From Euryarchaeota archaeon UBA124 (lineage in GTDB: Archaea; Thermoplasmatota; Poseidoniia; Poseidoniales; Poseidoniaceae): a stretch of DNA of 34,412 nucleotides. Both the position numbers and the translations under genes were made by a program. Below the pieces are notes generated by a model. That model ran no database searches. It was not told the DNA's origin and saw only the letters and a program-made list of their open reading frames with translations. The stretch lies in assembly GCA_002502215.1 (NCBI GenBank), contig DAPT01000099.1, forward strand, positions 1-34,412, written 5' to 3'. Each line of letters begins with the position of its first letter. The stretch's first letter is position 1. Positions 7,644 through 17,200 of the stretch are shown here, piece by piece.

Positions 7644-8741
7644 CTAGTGTTGAGATACAGATGAACCGTTTAGGTGGACAATAGACACTTCCAATCGATC
7701 ATGCGTAGGGTGCACTTCAACCATTTGAACGGGAACTGAGAGGACCTCTGCAAGGTCCTCGGCAACGCTGAGGGGCATCTCTATTCGACGAGCAATCGCA
7801 TCGTAACGTAACCAAGAAGAACGGATTTGCAAGGTCTCTTGCAACTCCAACATATCGTCACGAGCATCCTCCGGCTCGGTCGGAATTGCACCGAGAAGTA
7901 TCGTATCATCCTCGGAGAGAATCTCGTAGGGTCGAAGTGTTGCTTCTGCTCTTCGTCGAAATCGTGCCCTAAGTTGCCCAGCATCCTTGTAGGACGCTGT
8001 ACAGAATTTGAGGTGGAAGGATTTGTCTTTGGCGGCTTCTTTGAGTCGAACACCCAATTCAAACGACCCTTCTGCTGCTGCAGAAAGACCACTTGAAAGA
8101 TTGAACCCTCGAACATCCATGTTCTCTTGGTTGCCTGTTGTGATTTCCAATTCGTTCAAATTGAGGAATTGAACAGGTAGTTGTTCCAACTGCTCGAGCA
8201 GTTCAAACAAGGAATTCTCCTTGTCTGGTTCACATGGCAATTCGATTCCAACGTTGATACCCGCATCGTTTGCGGCATGGATGACTTCTTCGTATTGTTT
8301 GGTCGTGCCATCCAGCAGGTGGAACCGAAGCTCATCGAGTCCCGCAGTTGCGAGTTTCTCGACCCATTCAAGTTTGAAGGGAATCGACGTGTAGAGGTGA
8401 ATATGGTGTTCTTCACCAAAGGCTTGTTTGAGTTGTTTGATGGCTTCAACTGAACGCTCAGCATCGAGCATCGGATCGCCGCCTGTGATACCTGTACCCG
8501 TTGCTTTCATTGCATGGCCCTCTTCAATGACCTCTTCCCAAGTTGAACACCTTCGTTCATTTGCAAACATGTCTGGCGTTTCGCGTCGATTTTCTGAAAG
8601 GGGACAGTAATCGCACCCCCAATGGCATTTACCCGTCACAAACAGAACGAGTTTGCGTCCCTCCTGACACTGGACACAACCTTCTGGTTCTCCTTCCTCT
8701 GGTGGAAGAATCTCCGTATGCATCGGTAGATGAAGCACCAT
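7644..8741 (-). CDS. Radical SAM protein of the COG2108 type, function unknown
   Basis: The 365-residue protein has the radical SAM cluster motif CHWGCDYC (Cys39, Cys43, Cys46), the CX3CX2C pattern that binds [4Fe-4S] and S-adenosylmethionine, and a TGGDPM segment in the place of the usual GGEP motif. A further CVQC pair at residues 22-25 lies just ahead and may bind a metal or second cluster. The order GCVQC, KLVLFVTGKC, CPLSE, ANE and GITGGDP matches the archaeal family described as related to pyruvate formate-lyase activating enzyme; I know of no assigned reaction. I chose the ATG at 8741, preceded by AAGGAGAGG, rather than 8810, which would overlap pdxT. It lies 26 bases after pdxT on the same strand. 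Confidence 0.8.
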   Translation of the reverse strand: MVLHLPMHTEILPPEEGEPEGCVQCQEGRKLVLFVTGKCHWGCDYCPLSENRRETPDMFANERRCSTWEEVIEEGHAMKATGTGITGGDPMLDAERSVEAIKQLKQAFGEEHHIHLYTSIPFKLEWVEKLATAGLDELRFHLLDGTTKQYEEVIHAANDAGINVGIELPCEPDKENSLFELLEQLEQLPVQFLNLNELEITTGNQENMDVRGFNLSSGLSAAAEGSFELGVRLKEAAKDKSFHLKFCTASYKDAGQLRARFRRRAEATLRPYEILSEDDTILLGAIPTEPEDARDDMLELQETLQIRSSWLRYDAIARRIEMPLSVAEDLAEVLSVPVQMVEVHPTHDRLEVSIVHLNGSSVSQH

Positions 8742-8767
8742 GTACAGAACCCCTGACCTCTCCTTGT

Positions 8768-9460
8768 TCAATCCGTCGGTGATAGTCCGGCGATTTCGTT
8801 CAAAAGCCATGCGTGGAAACGGCGATCATTCGTAAGTTCTGGGTGGAAGGTTACAGCGCATTTTGATCCATCGCGAACGCCAACAATCTCTTCTCCGAAC
8901 CGTGCGATGGTCTCGCACGCAACTCCATCGCTCTCAAACCGTGGTGCTCTGATAAAGACACCAGGAAAAGAATCGCTTGGAGGTCGAGCATCCGTATTAC
9001 CGACAACCAGAGGTGTGTGACCGTACGCGTCAGGTTGACGTTGAACTGAAACGCCTGTTGTTTCCAGTCGCTCGAATTCAACTTCAATGTCCGCTTCAAA
9101 GGATTGACGTTGCCGACCCCAAGCATTTCTCGATATTACGGCCCTGATGTACGGAGCTCGATTGTTGCTCGGCATAGCCAGTAGGATAGCGCCAGCACAG
9201 GTTCCGAGAACTGGGCGTCCGGGATGTTCATTCATCCAATTGAAAATGGAATCAAGCAAGCCCTCAGACCGTGACGCAATTCGCATTGTGGTCGATTCAC
9301 CACCTGGCAAAATCAAACCATGAATGGAAGAATCAAGGTCCTCTCCTTTCCGTAGCTGTACGACTTCAACGTCATATTGGAGGTCTCTGGCAATGGAAAG
9401 AAGCGCCTCTTCATGCTCATGTCGAGCACCTTGCAACATCGCAAGTCCTACCCGCATCAT
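8768..9460 (-). CDS. pdxT: PdxT, glutaminase subunit of pyridoxal 5'-phosphate synthase
   Basis: PdxT releases ammonia from glutamine and channels it to PdxS, which makes pyridoxal phosphate. The sequence shows the family's class I amidotransferase landmarks: GGESTT, the nucleophile cysteine in GTCAG, RNAWGRQ followed by SFE, and the histidine/glutamate pair in FHPEL near the C-terminus. The 230-residue length is slightly above the usual 190-200. Start is at 9460 or the adjacent ATG at 9457; the open frame reaches a TTG at 9466. PdxS is not in the window. It is divergent from a PLP-dependent aminotransferase gene, and several PLP enzymes lie in this region (the decarboxylase, the aminotransferase and GlgP). 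Confidence 0.93.
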   Translation of the reverse strand: MMRVGLAMLQGARHEHEEALLSIARDLQYDVEVVQLRKGEDLDSSIHGLILPGGESTTMRIASRSEGLLDSIFNWMNEHPGRPVLGTCAGAILLAMPSNNRAPYIRAVISRNAWGRQRQSFEADIEVEFERLETTGVSVQRQPDAYGHTPLVVGNTDARPPSDSFPGVFIRAPRFESDGVACETIARFGEEIVGVRDGSKCAVTFHPELTNDRRFHAWLLNEIAGLSPTD

Positions 9461-9567
9461 GGCCAATCCTAAACGTCCACGTCTTTAGCACATAGCATCG
9501 TTACATGGGGCTCTTTCCTTGTGATGGAGAGTCTCTATTCAAAAACCGTGCGCGCTACCGTGAACAC
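9461..9567. promoter_or_regulatory. Divergent promoter region between pdxT and the aminotransferase
   Basis: About 107 bases separate the preferred starts. For the aminotransferase, TATTCAAAAA at 9536-9545 lies 23-32 bases before the ATG at 9568, the distance of an archaeal TATA box for a leaderless transcript. If the alternative ATG at 9505 is used, TTTAGC at 9484-9489 would be the nearest candidate. For pdxT, CTAAAG on the minus strand lies about 23-28 bases upstream of its start. Assignment is by spacing only. Confidence 0.35.
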
Positions 9568-10752
9568 ATGGCACACCAAGGTGACTGTTTTCTCGTCCCT
9601 GGCCCCGTACGGATGAGTGATGCATGCTTGCAAGCAATGGCAACACCTGTCATAACGGCTCGAGGAACCGAGTTTCGTGATGTCATGGCCGACCTCAATG
9701 CCGGTCTCCGATATGCATTCAATCTGACACCATCTTCACGAGATCGGGGGACGGAGTCATGGTCCGGCGAGGATGGCTACAAAGTGCTTGCCGTATCTGG
9801 CAGCGGTACTGCTGCGATGGAAATGGTGATCGCAAACAGGTTCAGGCCAAACGACCGAGTCCTCGTCCCGACCAACGGAAAATTTGGTGAGCGCGTAGCA
9901 GATATTTGCAAGCAATATTGCCAAGTCAAGCATATTGCCTACGAGTGGGGGCGTAGTTTTGACATCATGGAACTTGAAGAACAACTTGGTCGAGGAACGT
10001 TTGAAGCGCTCTTGATATGCCACAATGAGACAAGTTCAGGAATAACGCAGGATGCTGAAGCGATTGCTCAACTGTGCAAGGAACACAATGTTGCGTTCAT
10101 TCTGGATGGAATTACCTCTGTGGGGGGACTTCCCGTACACCCCGCAAAGTGGAGTGCTGAAGCAGTCGTTATGGGTGCGCAAAAGTGCACCTCAGGGCCA
10201 AGCGGCATTGCCGCAGTGGCCATCACTGACCATTTCATCGAGCGTGTCCATACGATTCGTCAGCAAGGTGACTCAAATCCTGTGTACTACCTTGACATGA
10301 TCTCTGCCCTAAAGAAAGGAAACGATGACCAAACACCTTGGACACCTGCAATCAATCTCGCCATGGGATGGGCGGCATCGCTTCGTGAACTCGAAGAGGA
10401 AGGACTCGAGAATCGTTGGAATCGATGCAAAACATTGGCTGAGGGTGTTCGCAATTTGTTTTCAGATCTTGGGTTCATGTTGCTCGCCGATGCAGGTCAA
10501 CAAAGCGAGACGGTGACAGCCATCATGTATCCGGAAGGGATGAATGACACTTGGCGAAGCAAACTGAAAGACGAGTACCAAACACAGGTCATTGGGGCTC
10601 AGGATGACCTAAAGGGCAAGATGTTCCGAGTAGGGAGCATGGGAACGACAAGCGTTGATGAAATGATAGAGGGGTGTAATCGGATGATTGCATGCTTCAA
10701 TGAAATGGGACACACACTTCCAAACGTTGATGTTGCATCCTACTTTGCGTGA
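9568..10752 (+). CDS. Class V PLP-dependent aminotransferase (COG0075, serine/alanine-glyoxylate type)
   Basis: The family moves amino groups between serine or alanine and glyoxylate or pyruvate. Visible landmarks are FLVPGPVRMSD at the N-terminus, the ITARGTEF segment, SGSGTAAMEM, CHNETSSGI, an aspartate in LDGITSVGG, and GAQKCTSGPSG, whose lysine (about residue 206) should bind PLP. The C-terminal half is complete. I chose the ATG at 9568 because it puts the family-typical N-terminus in place and has a TATA-like sequence at the right distance; an ATG at 9505 would add 21 residues without family resemblance. An insertion rich in Ser, Arg and Glu precedes the KVLAVSGSG strand. The nadM gene follows after 3 bases, so the two are probably co-transcribed. 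The exact amino donor is not clear from sequence. Confidence 0.85.
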   Translation: MAHQGDCFLVPGPVRMSDACLQAMATPVITARGTEFRDVMADLNAGLRYAFNLTPSSRDRGTESWSGEDGYKVLAVSGSGTAAMEMVIANRFRPNDRVLVPTNGKFGERVADICKQYCQVKHIAYEWGRSFDIMELEEQLGRGTFEALLICHNETSSGITQDAEAIAQLCKEHNVAFILDGITSVGGLPVHPAKWSAEAVVMGAQKCTSGPSGIAAVAITDHFIERVHTIRQQGDSNPVYYLDMISALKKGNDDQTPWTPAINLAMGWAASLRELEEEGLENRWNRCKTLAEGVRNLFSDLGFMLLADAGQQSETVTAIMYPEGMNDTWRSKLKDEYQTQVIGAQDDLKGKMFRVGSMGTTSVDEMIEGCNRMIACFNEMGHTLPNVDVASYFA

Positions 10753-10755
10753 GTC

Positions 10756-11304
10756 ATGGCCAAAGGAATCGTATTGGGGCGGTTTCAACCGTTTCATAAC
10801 GGGCATGCGTATTTGGTCGAACAAGCACTTTCTCACTTTGAGAACGTGACGATTGCCATCGGTTCTGCACAAGAAGAATGGACGATGGACAATCCTTTCT
10901 CGTTCCAAGAACGAAAAGAGATGATTGAATCTTGGGTGAGTGCGAGCGGCCACGTAAACAACGTCACTGTTGTCGGTATCGACGACATCAATGACCCGCC
11001 AAACTGGGTGGAGCATGCAATGAAGCAGCATGGGTCAGGAACACTGGTGACGTCCGATGGTGAAACAAAAGCACTCTATGAGGCCTCAAATTTTGAGGTT
11101 CGTTGGATTGAATTGCACGAACGACAACAATTCGAAGGCTGGAGAATTCGACAAACCTGCATGATGCTCTCTACGGTCTATGAGGACGATGCTACACGAA
11201 TGGTCCTCGCCCCAAGTGTCCCTGCCTCTGTTATCGAATGGCTCATTGACCAAGATGGTCTCTATCGCTTTTCCCAAATCAATTCAAGCCCACATGCGGG
11301 CTAG
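10756..11304 (+). CDS. nadM: Nicotinamide-nucleotide adenylyltransferase, archaeal NadM type
   Basis: The enzyme joins NMN and ATP to make NAD. The N-terminal nucleotidyltransferase motif GRFQPFHNGH is perfect, followed by IAIGSAQEEWTMDNPFSFQER, which matches archaeal NadM proteins closely. Length is 182 residues, near the usual 165-185. In the C-terminal third, the segment corresponding to the family's SGTEIRR is EGWRIRQ, so the second adenylate-binding motif is altered while the Arg is kept; this is worth noting but need not remove activity. It starts 3 bases after the aminotransferase stop. Its stop codon directly abuts the stop codon of the convergent grpE. Confidence 0.88.
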   Translation: MAKGIVLGRFQPFHNGHAYLVEQALSHFENVTIAIGSAQEEWTMDNPFSFQERKEMIESWVSASGHVNNVTVVGIDDINDPPNWVEHAMKQHGSGTLVTSDGETKALYEASNFEVRWIELHERQQFEGWRIRQTCMMLSTVYEDDATRMVLAPSVPASVIEWLIDQDGLYRFSQINSSPHAG

Positions 11305-11874
11305 TCACTCGGTTGCGACAACCACACGAGCGGCTCTGAGAACACGTTCTTTGTACATGTAACCAGGTTCGAGAACGTCAATCACCTGACCAGCGGGAAA
11401 TTGTTCGGATGCGGGCAGTGTCGTAATCGCTTCCATGGTCGCTGGATTGAATTCCTGCCCCTTTGCCTCAATGGATTTGATACCGTCTGCCTCGAGCTCT
11501 CTCCACAGCTTGTTGCGCAACAATCGTAGACCTTGCGCTACTGCCGTTTCATCACCGTCCTCAACTTGACTCAGAGCCCGATCGACGTCGTTGAGAATTG
11601 GAATCATCCGACGTGCAAGCCCCATTCCACCGTACTGGATAAGTGAGGACTTTTCGGCCATTAATCGCTTGCGAACATTCTGGATTTCAGCATCTTTGTA
11701 GGCAATTTCCTTTTCTGCTTTTTCCGCTCGTTCGATTGCTTCTTCGAGAGGGTCCACTGGCTCTACATGATCTGATAGGTCCAACTGTTCTTCAACCTCT
11801 TCGAATGCAGGGGTTTCATCGTCATGAGATTCGGATGTTTCATCCAAAGGGAGGTCCTCATTGTCTTCGGACAT
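11305..11874 (-). CDS. grpE: GrpE nucleotide exchange factor for DnaK
   Basis: GrpE releases ADP from DnaK in the Hsp70 chaperone cycle. The 189-residue protein has a strongly acidic N-terminal tail (about residues 1-45), a long charged helix for dimerisation ending near RKRLMAEK, and the C-terminal beta wing with VDRALSQ, FNPATMEAI, VLEPGYMYKERVLRAARVVV. This C-terminal block is diagnostic. The ATG at 11874 with GGTGA upstream is preferred; the frame stays open to a TTG at 11904, which would overlap the previous gene's stop. In archaea the DnaK system was acquired from bacteria; dnaK and dnaJ are not in this window. It lies 26 bases downstream of an unrecognised gene and is probably co-transcribed with it. 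Confidence 0.93.
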   Translation of the reverse strand: MSEDNEDLPLDETSESHDDETPAFEEVEEQLDLSDHVEPVDPLEEAIERAEKAEKEIAYKDAEIQNVRKRLMAEKSSLIQYGGMGLARRMIPILNDVDRALSQVEDGDETAVAQGLRLLRNKLWRELEADGIKSIEAKGQEFNPATMEAITTLPASEQFPAGQVIDVLEPGYMYKERVLRAARVVVATE

Positions 11875-11900
11875 GATTTCACCGAAACGGATGTGGTCTT

Positions 11901-12617
11901 TCAACCCGACGCTGTTGTATGGTCAGGAACACCGTTGGCAAGGATGGTCGACAGATTCCAGGAGAAGGAACCCCATTTCCGAGCCTCAAGGTGGTCTCTC
12001 CCAATGATAGCAACTAAATTGCCCTCATTGTTCCACCGAGTCATGGCATGGACCAGCGATTTTGCGGCTCGGTCATGGGCTTCGAACGTGGGTACAATGC
12101 GGGGGTCTTCCTTTTCATCCATGGTCTCACCGAGTTGCTTTCGTCGTTCCATCCAATCCAAGCAAACACGTTCAGCATATTCCTGCTCTGGTAAATTTTT
12201 CAGGGCTCCACACACGGAATCCCAAGTCTGACCACCGTACAATTCGGCCTCGCCTTCGATGGTTTTTGACAGTGCTACATCAAGGTACATGTAGGCTCTT
12301 CCTTCCCATGCTTCCCAAGCTCCAGGACTGGCCCATTTCATTGCAAGCAAAAGCCCTTTTTCACCATCACCGGAATCTTCCAAGCATGACCAGAACGTTG
12401 TTGAATCGTCCTCATCTCGATTTTGCGTGTCCATCCAGTCCAATAATTCGGCCTCTGCATCGATGTCAAAATTTACTTTCATTCGAGCATCTTGTTGGGG
12501 ACGATTTGCTCGAAGTGTCCGCCGCTCCAATCCTGAGTAAAGTTGCAACCAAGGTGTTTCCAGCAATTGACGCAAACTCGGGACATCAACCAACAGTACA
12601 ACAATCTCCAGTCCCAT
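11901..12617 (-). CDS. Unrecognised protein, faint TraB/PrgY-like C-terminus
   Basis: I do not recognise this gene with confidence. From the ATG at 12617 it encodes 238 residues; a TTG at 12671 would add 18, and the frame is open further upstream without a usual start codon. The protein begins with a short hydrophobic stretch (GLEIVVLLVDV), is rich in Glu, Asp and Trp, and has no signal peptide or clear membrane helix afterwards. Near the C-terminus, FEAHDRAAKSLVHAM, a short gap and NLVAIIGRDHLEA recall the C-terminal E-x-D ... VVGxxH pattern of TraB/PrgY proteins, but the diagnostic N-terminal block of that family is not seen. It is divergent from the DRG GTPase gene and upstream of grpE on the same strand. 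Confidence 0.6.
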   Translation of the reverse strand: MGLEIVVLLVDVPSLRQLLETPWLQLYSGLERRTLRANRPQQDARMKVNFDIDAEAELLDWMDTQNRDEDDSTTFWSCLEDSGDGEKGLLLAMKWASPGAWEAWEGRAYMYLDVALSKTIEGEAELYGGQTWDSVCGALKNLPEQEYAERVCLDWMERRKQLGETMDEKEDPRIVPTFEAHDRAAKSLVHAMTRWNNEGNLVAIIGRDHLEARKWGSFSWNLSTILANGVPDHTTASG

Positions 12618-12748
12618 AATTAAAGCGAAGTATGGCTCTTCTTTGATACATTCGGCAGCATCAGAAAACAAGGGATTGAAAAAAATTGGTAAGAAAAGGC
12701 AACAGGCTTGAAGAACAGAGCCTTGTCCAAAGGAATAGGGGGGTTCGT

Positions 12749-13864
12749 ATGGCGACGATTAAGGAGCAAATCGAAATGATTCGCGCCGAGATTGATAAAA
12801 CTCAAAAAAACAAAGCCACAAACGCCCACATTGGGAAGTTGAAAGCAAAAATTGCTCAACTAAAACTCAAGGAAGAAAAGGCTGCTGCACACTCAAAAGC
12901 AAGTGGTGGTGGAAAAGGATTCGAAGTGAAGAAATCCGGCGATGCAACCGTTTCGTTGGTTGGGTTCCCATCGGTTGGAAAATCAACGCTTATCTCGAAA
13001 GTGACCGATGCTCACTCTGAAACTGGAGGTTATGCATTTACAACACTGACCTGTATTCCAGGCGTTATGGAACATCGAGGTGCAAAAATACAGATTCTTG
13101 ACTTACCCGGTTTGATCAAAGGAGCAGCAGAGGGAAAGGGTCGTGGAAAAGAGATTCTCAATGTCATTCGCTCCTCCGATATGGTGTTGTACATTGTTGA
13201 TCCATTCCAAGACGGTCACTTCAATGTCCTGCACAGAGAATTGCACAACTCCGGACTGCGTCTGAATCAGCAAAAACCGCCTGTTTTCATCAAGCGCGTT
13301 GACAAAGGAGGTATCGACGTTCGTACAACGGTTGAACAAACCCATCTCACGCCTGAAGAAATGGGAGACATCATTCGTTCTTTCGGATTCACATCAGCGA
13401 TTGTTACCTTGCGACAAGATACAACTGCAGAACAAATTGTGGATTGTTTGGCAGGCAACATTGTGTATGAAAAAGCGGTTATTGCCATCAATAAAATCGA
13501 TATTGCAACACCCCATGACATAGCAAGAGCAAGATCAGCACTTCCCGAAGACTGGCCAATCATGGAAATTTCAGCCTTCAAAGACATTGGACTTACAGAG
13601 CTGAAGGATTTCATCTACGACAATCTTGGATTTATGCGCGTCTTCCTAAAACCTCAAGGACAAGAGGCTGACTTGGAGGAACCGCTCATCGTGAAAGACG
13701 ACTCAACGGTTGAAACCATTTGCAACAAATTGCACCGAGATTTTGTTCGAAAATTCCGATTTGGCCGGATTAAAGGGCCATCGGCAAAATTCGATTGGCA
13801 ACGAGTTGGTCTTGATCACCAACTCAAGGACGGCGACCTTCTAACCATCGTGGTGAAACGATGA
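12749..13864 (+). CDS. DRG-type GTP-binding protein (Obg-like, TGS domain)
   Basis: DRG proteins are conserved in archaea and eukaryotes and act with ribosomes. The 371-residue protein has a basic coiled N-terminus (residues 1-50), the P-loop GFPSVGKST (72-80), an FTTL switch I threonine region, DLPG (about 118-121) followed by the glycine-rich LIKGAAEGKGRGKE, an NKID specificity motif, and a C-terminal TGS domain (about 295-371) with the PLIVKDDSTVE and KGPSAKFDWQRVG segments. Length matches the family (about 365). The ATG at 12749 lies behind a G-rich ribosome-binding sequence; the frame extends to a TTG at 12686 without family support. It overlaps the next gene by 4 bases (ATGA). Confidence 0.93.
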   Translation: MATIKEQIEMIRAEIDKTQKNKATNAHIGKLKAKIAQLKLKEEKAAAHSKASGGGKGFEVKKSGDATVSLVGFPSVGKSTLISKVTDAHSETGGYAFTTLTCIPGVMEHRGAKIQILDLPGLIKGAAEGKGRGKEILNVIRSSDMVLYIVDPFQDGHFNVLHRELHNSGLRLNQQKPPVFIKRVDKGGIDVRTTVEQTHLTPEEMGDIIRSFGFTSAIVTLRQDTTAEQIVDCLAGNIVYEKAVIAINKIDIATPHDIARARSALPEDWPIMEISAFKDIGLTELKDFIYDNLGFMRVFLKPQGQEADLEEPLIVKDDSTVETICNKLHRDFVRKFRFGRIKGPSAKFDWQRVGLDHQLKDGDLLTIVVKR

Positions 13865-14274
13865 ACTACATCTTACGGTATCACAAGGATGTCCTCGCCT
13901 TTGGTTTGGGTCTTTTTTTCATCAATGTTGGTATTATGCACTTCACAGATGTTGAATGGTTTACACCCATCGTCCCTGAGATTCTTCCTTGGAGTCCTGA
14001 ATTCTGGGTCATGGTTAGTGGAATTCCCGAAATATTGTGTGGAATAGGGCTCCTCATACCACAAACCCGAATCATTGCAGGTAAGGCGACGGTTTTCTTA
14101 CTCATCGTTCTCTACTGGGCCAATCTCAACATGTGGATAAACGGTATCCCGCTGAATGGGAATAAATTCCCTGCCTGGGCACACATTTTGCGCATGTTTG
14201 CCCAATTCGGGATGATTGCTGTTGCAGCATACTTAGCAGAGTGGATTCCAGCGGATCGTCCAAGGCAAGATTAG
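13861..14274 (+). CDS. DoxX-like small membrane protein
   Basis: The 137-residue protein has four hydrophobic helices and the general pattern of the DoxX/DUF family: a first helix with GLFFINVGIMHF, the PIVPEILPW segment, a second helix with GIPEILCGIGLLIPQTR, and a C-terminal helix after a WAHILRMFAQF segment. Such proteins are poorly characterised; some associate with thiosulfate:quinone oxidoreductase or oxidative stress systems. Its start overlaps the DRG GTPase stop by 4 bases (ATGA), so it is translationally coupled to that gene, an odd pairing with no functional explanation that I know. It converges on the GH57 gene, and the two stop codons overlap. Confidence 0.75.
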   Translation: MNYILRYHKDVLAFGLGLFFINVGIMHFTDVEWFTPIVPEILPWSPEFWVMVSGIPEILCGIGLLIPQTRIIAGKATVFLLIVLYWANLNMWINGIPLNGNKFPAWAHILRMFAQFGMIAVAAYLAEWIPADRPRQD

Positions 14275-17200
14275 GCCCACTTGTCGTCGCCTTCTTCCCC
14301 GTTTCGGACGCGAACGAAGGCAATCAATAGCACAAGGATTGTGACAAGAATACCAATTTGGACAATATCGTTCGAGATCGGCGATTCATCGTCCTCGCTT
14401 CCTGTTTCATCGTTTGAATCAGAAGGCGTTGACGGGCTCGGATTACCGTTGTCGACTTCTAGATCGATGCTTACTGAAATCGTACTCTCGTTCAGATTCC
14501 CTGATGCATCTGCGCTTTTCACGGTAATGACATACTCTCCGTTGGCGTATGGGTCCGTGACGAATTCGTGATTCTTTTTTGTTGCAAATGCATCGTTGTG
14601 AATTGAAGTATCTCCAATCAAAACCTCTTCTGTCGAGCTTTCAGAAGTGTACCATGTAATTTTGATTCGTCCATCCTCGAGAACTTCGGAATCCAAATTC
14701 AAGAGTTCTGGGGGCGTTACGTCAACAACGTTGCTGGTGTTGAAATACAACACGACGTCATCGGTCCCATTTGCTTGAATAAATGCCCAATAGGACGTCC
14801 CAACCTCAAGTTCTGTAAGTGTCACAGCATGGTCTGTGGCAGAATTTGTCTGCAATCGGTTTGTCACAGCATCCACGGGTTGCTGTCCAGCTAAAGCATA
14901 TTGAATCGAAGTCACATCTGAAACAGTCGTGGACCAGGTGATAACAGCGGTAGAAGACGTCACTGTTTCAACAGAGGCACCAAAGATTTGCTGCGGAATC
15001 TCTGGCATTTCAAACCCGGTTAAGGTAGCGTAGATGTGGCCATCAACATCGTAAGATGAAAGCATCTGTTCCTGACCTGTTCCCTCAAGAATCATGTCGA
15101 TGATGTTTGAATCGTAATCAATACCATCATCGGGAGCGGGGTTCGAACCACCCCCCAACGTCCATGTCGAAGGGGTGTCATCGACATCACGCCACTTACC
15201 GGTTCCAAAACCATCCTGACTACCGATGACGATGATGTAACGATAGTTCGGAATGTCATCTCCAATAACGTCCTTGCTTACGGTGAAAGTGATGGTTTTT
15301 GCAGCGGTGTTGCCTGAAACGTCAATGCCTCGTGAGGAGGTGCTTCCTGTCTCGGATTGCACCGCAAATACGGCGCCTGGCTCACCTGTTCCACTAATCG
15401 CAACTTCCCAAGCCCATGCATCATCGATTCGAGCATTTGCTCCGTCGAGCATCTCCGTTGAACCGTACGTTGTTTCACCTTGATCAACATAGATTTGAAC
15501 GATCTGATGGCTGAATCCGTTGCTCAAACCCCACACATCGGTCATCTCATCCATTTCCAATATGAATTGGGCATTCCATGCACTCTGACGGATGGTTAAT
15601 TTCCTTGCATCCCATAAGCCCCCGTTGTTTGGTGTTGCAAAATCACTCGCAAGTGGGTAGATGTAATCACCATCCCCCGTTTCATCGCCAATTGCATCAT
15701 CCAATTCCAACAACGTGACCCATTCCTCCAAATCCGGAAGGACGACTTCCGCCGGTGCAGGTGGTGCCATTTCCTTGTCATCTCCATCACCATAAGCAAG
15801 AGAGTCTGCAAGAGCTGCAACGACCTTTATTCGAGTGGAATAACGCGGTGCTAAGCCAATGTCTGCCCATGGAATAACGAATTCATAGACATCTTGTACA
15901 GCACAACTTCCAAGCGAAGAACTTCCGCTCAAAACCCATTGCTCCTGATCGCCAGTCTTGCCTTTTGCAGTGAAAAGATTCCACTTTGCTCGACCGTCGT
16001 CACGCAGCGTGTCAAAGTCAAATGCAACCATGTATTTTGAAGGGAAACTGAGAATCTGGTTACCGTAATAGGTTCGGAAATTTGTCTCAGCTTCGTTGAA
16101 GTTGACAGCATTGGGTTGCATGAAATAAAGTGCCAAATCAGGAGATTTTCCATCAAGAGAGAGGTTCTCAAGTTCTGAAGCGGTGGTTGCATCCACGCGA
16201 ACGAAGAGGTTTGAAGCATCGTAGCCAACATAGAATTCGTCAATGTTGAATGGAGCACCTTCGACAGGAGCATCGTAGCGCGCAGCTCCATCCCATTCGC
16301 CCGGTAACGCAACACCATCAATCATCGGTTCGATGATCGATGATGCAGCAGGCGACGGTACAGCTGGATTTGTCCATAAATCTTGCAAATAAGGTGGAAG
16401 GTCGAGATTGACTGCGCGGTAGATGTTGGAAAGATGGACCTTAAACAAAACATCCCAATTCTCATCGTACCCACTGTCTTGGTCGAGTCCGTACCACCAG
16501 AACCAATCGCTTCCTTCAGCAATGTACAACGATTCCCATGCAGCTTCAAGCCCAGGGTCGTTCGGGTTTTCTTCTTCAAATGCGACAAGTTGCTGACGAG
16601 CCTCGACAAGACGCTGCCATGCGAGGGACTCCTCTTCTTCCCCTGCCCAGGTGCGCAGGGTCCCATCGATCCATGAGCCTGTTCCGATGGTTTGGATTTC
16701 AGGAAGAGGTGGTTCGGTCTCAAGGAATTCAGATGGAGTGGTTGTTACGATGGTTGGGTGAGTTGCGAGTCGACCGTACCATTCCGCCATGAACGGTCTT
16801 GCATTGTCTTGGTGTTGGAATTCCGACATGAACATCCAGTTCTCTCCATCCAATGCTACGGTGAGAAGATGTTCAGATGGGTCCTCGCCAGCGTCCAACA
16901 GTTGCTGTCGTATGTTATCGAGATAGGCAATGAAATCCGAGACGGCAGCTTCTGGAGTCATTGTACCGTACTGAAACGCGATGCGATCGGAAATTACACG
17001 GTCACGGAAAATGACAGCGACTTCACCCCCATCGACGCCTGAAACTTTCCAAGGTGTTGCAAGATTTGTTGCATCCTCTACATCGATGTAGTTCCCATTT
17101 TGATCGGTTGATTGTTTGAGAATCTCCTCATCGGTCACCATCCATTCAATTCCAACGTCCGTCACAGGTTGAACCATCGCTGGAGAGACCGCTTCTTCGC

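Noticed and set aside
8742..8810. Longer N-terminus of the radical SAM protein overlapping pdxT
   Set aside because: The ATG at 8741 has an AAGGAGAGG site and leaves the family's first conserved block intact; the extra residues overlap pdxT.
11874..11904. TTG start of grpE adding ten residues
   Set aside because: The added part would overlap the previous gene's stop, and the ATG at 11874 has a better ribosome-binding context and a natural acidic GrpE N-terminus.
12062..12619. 185-codon plus-strand frame across the unrecognised gene
   Set aside because: Rich in His, Pro and Leu with no domain pattern. The opposite strand has the more natural composition and fits the strand and spacing of grpE, so I kept that one, with moderate confidence.
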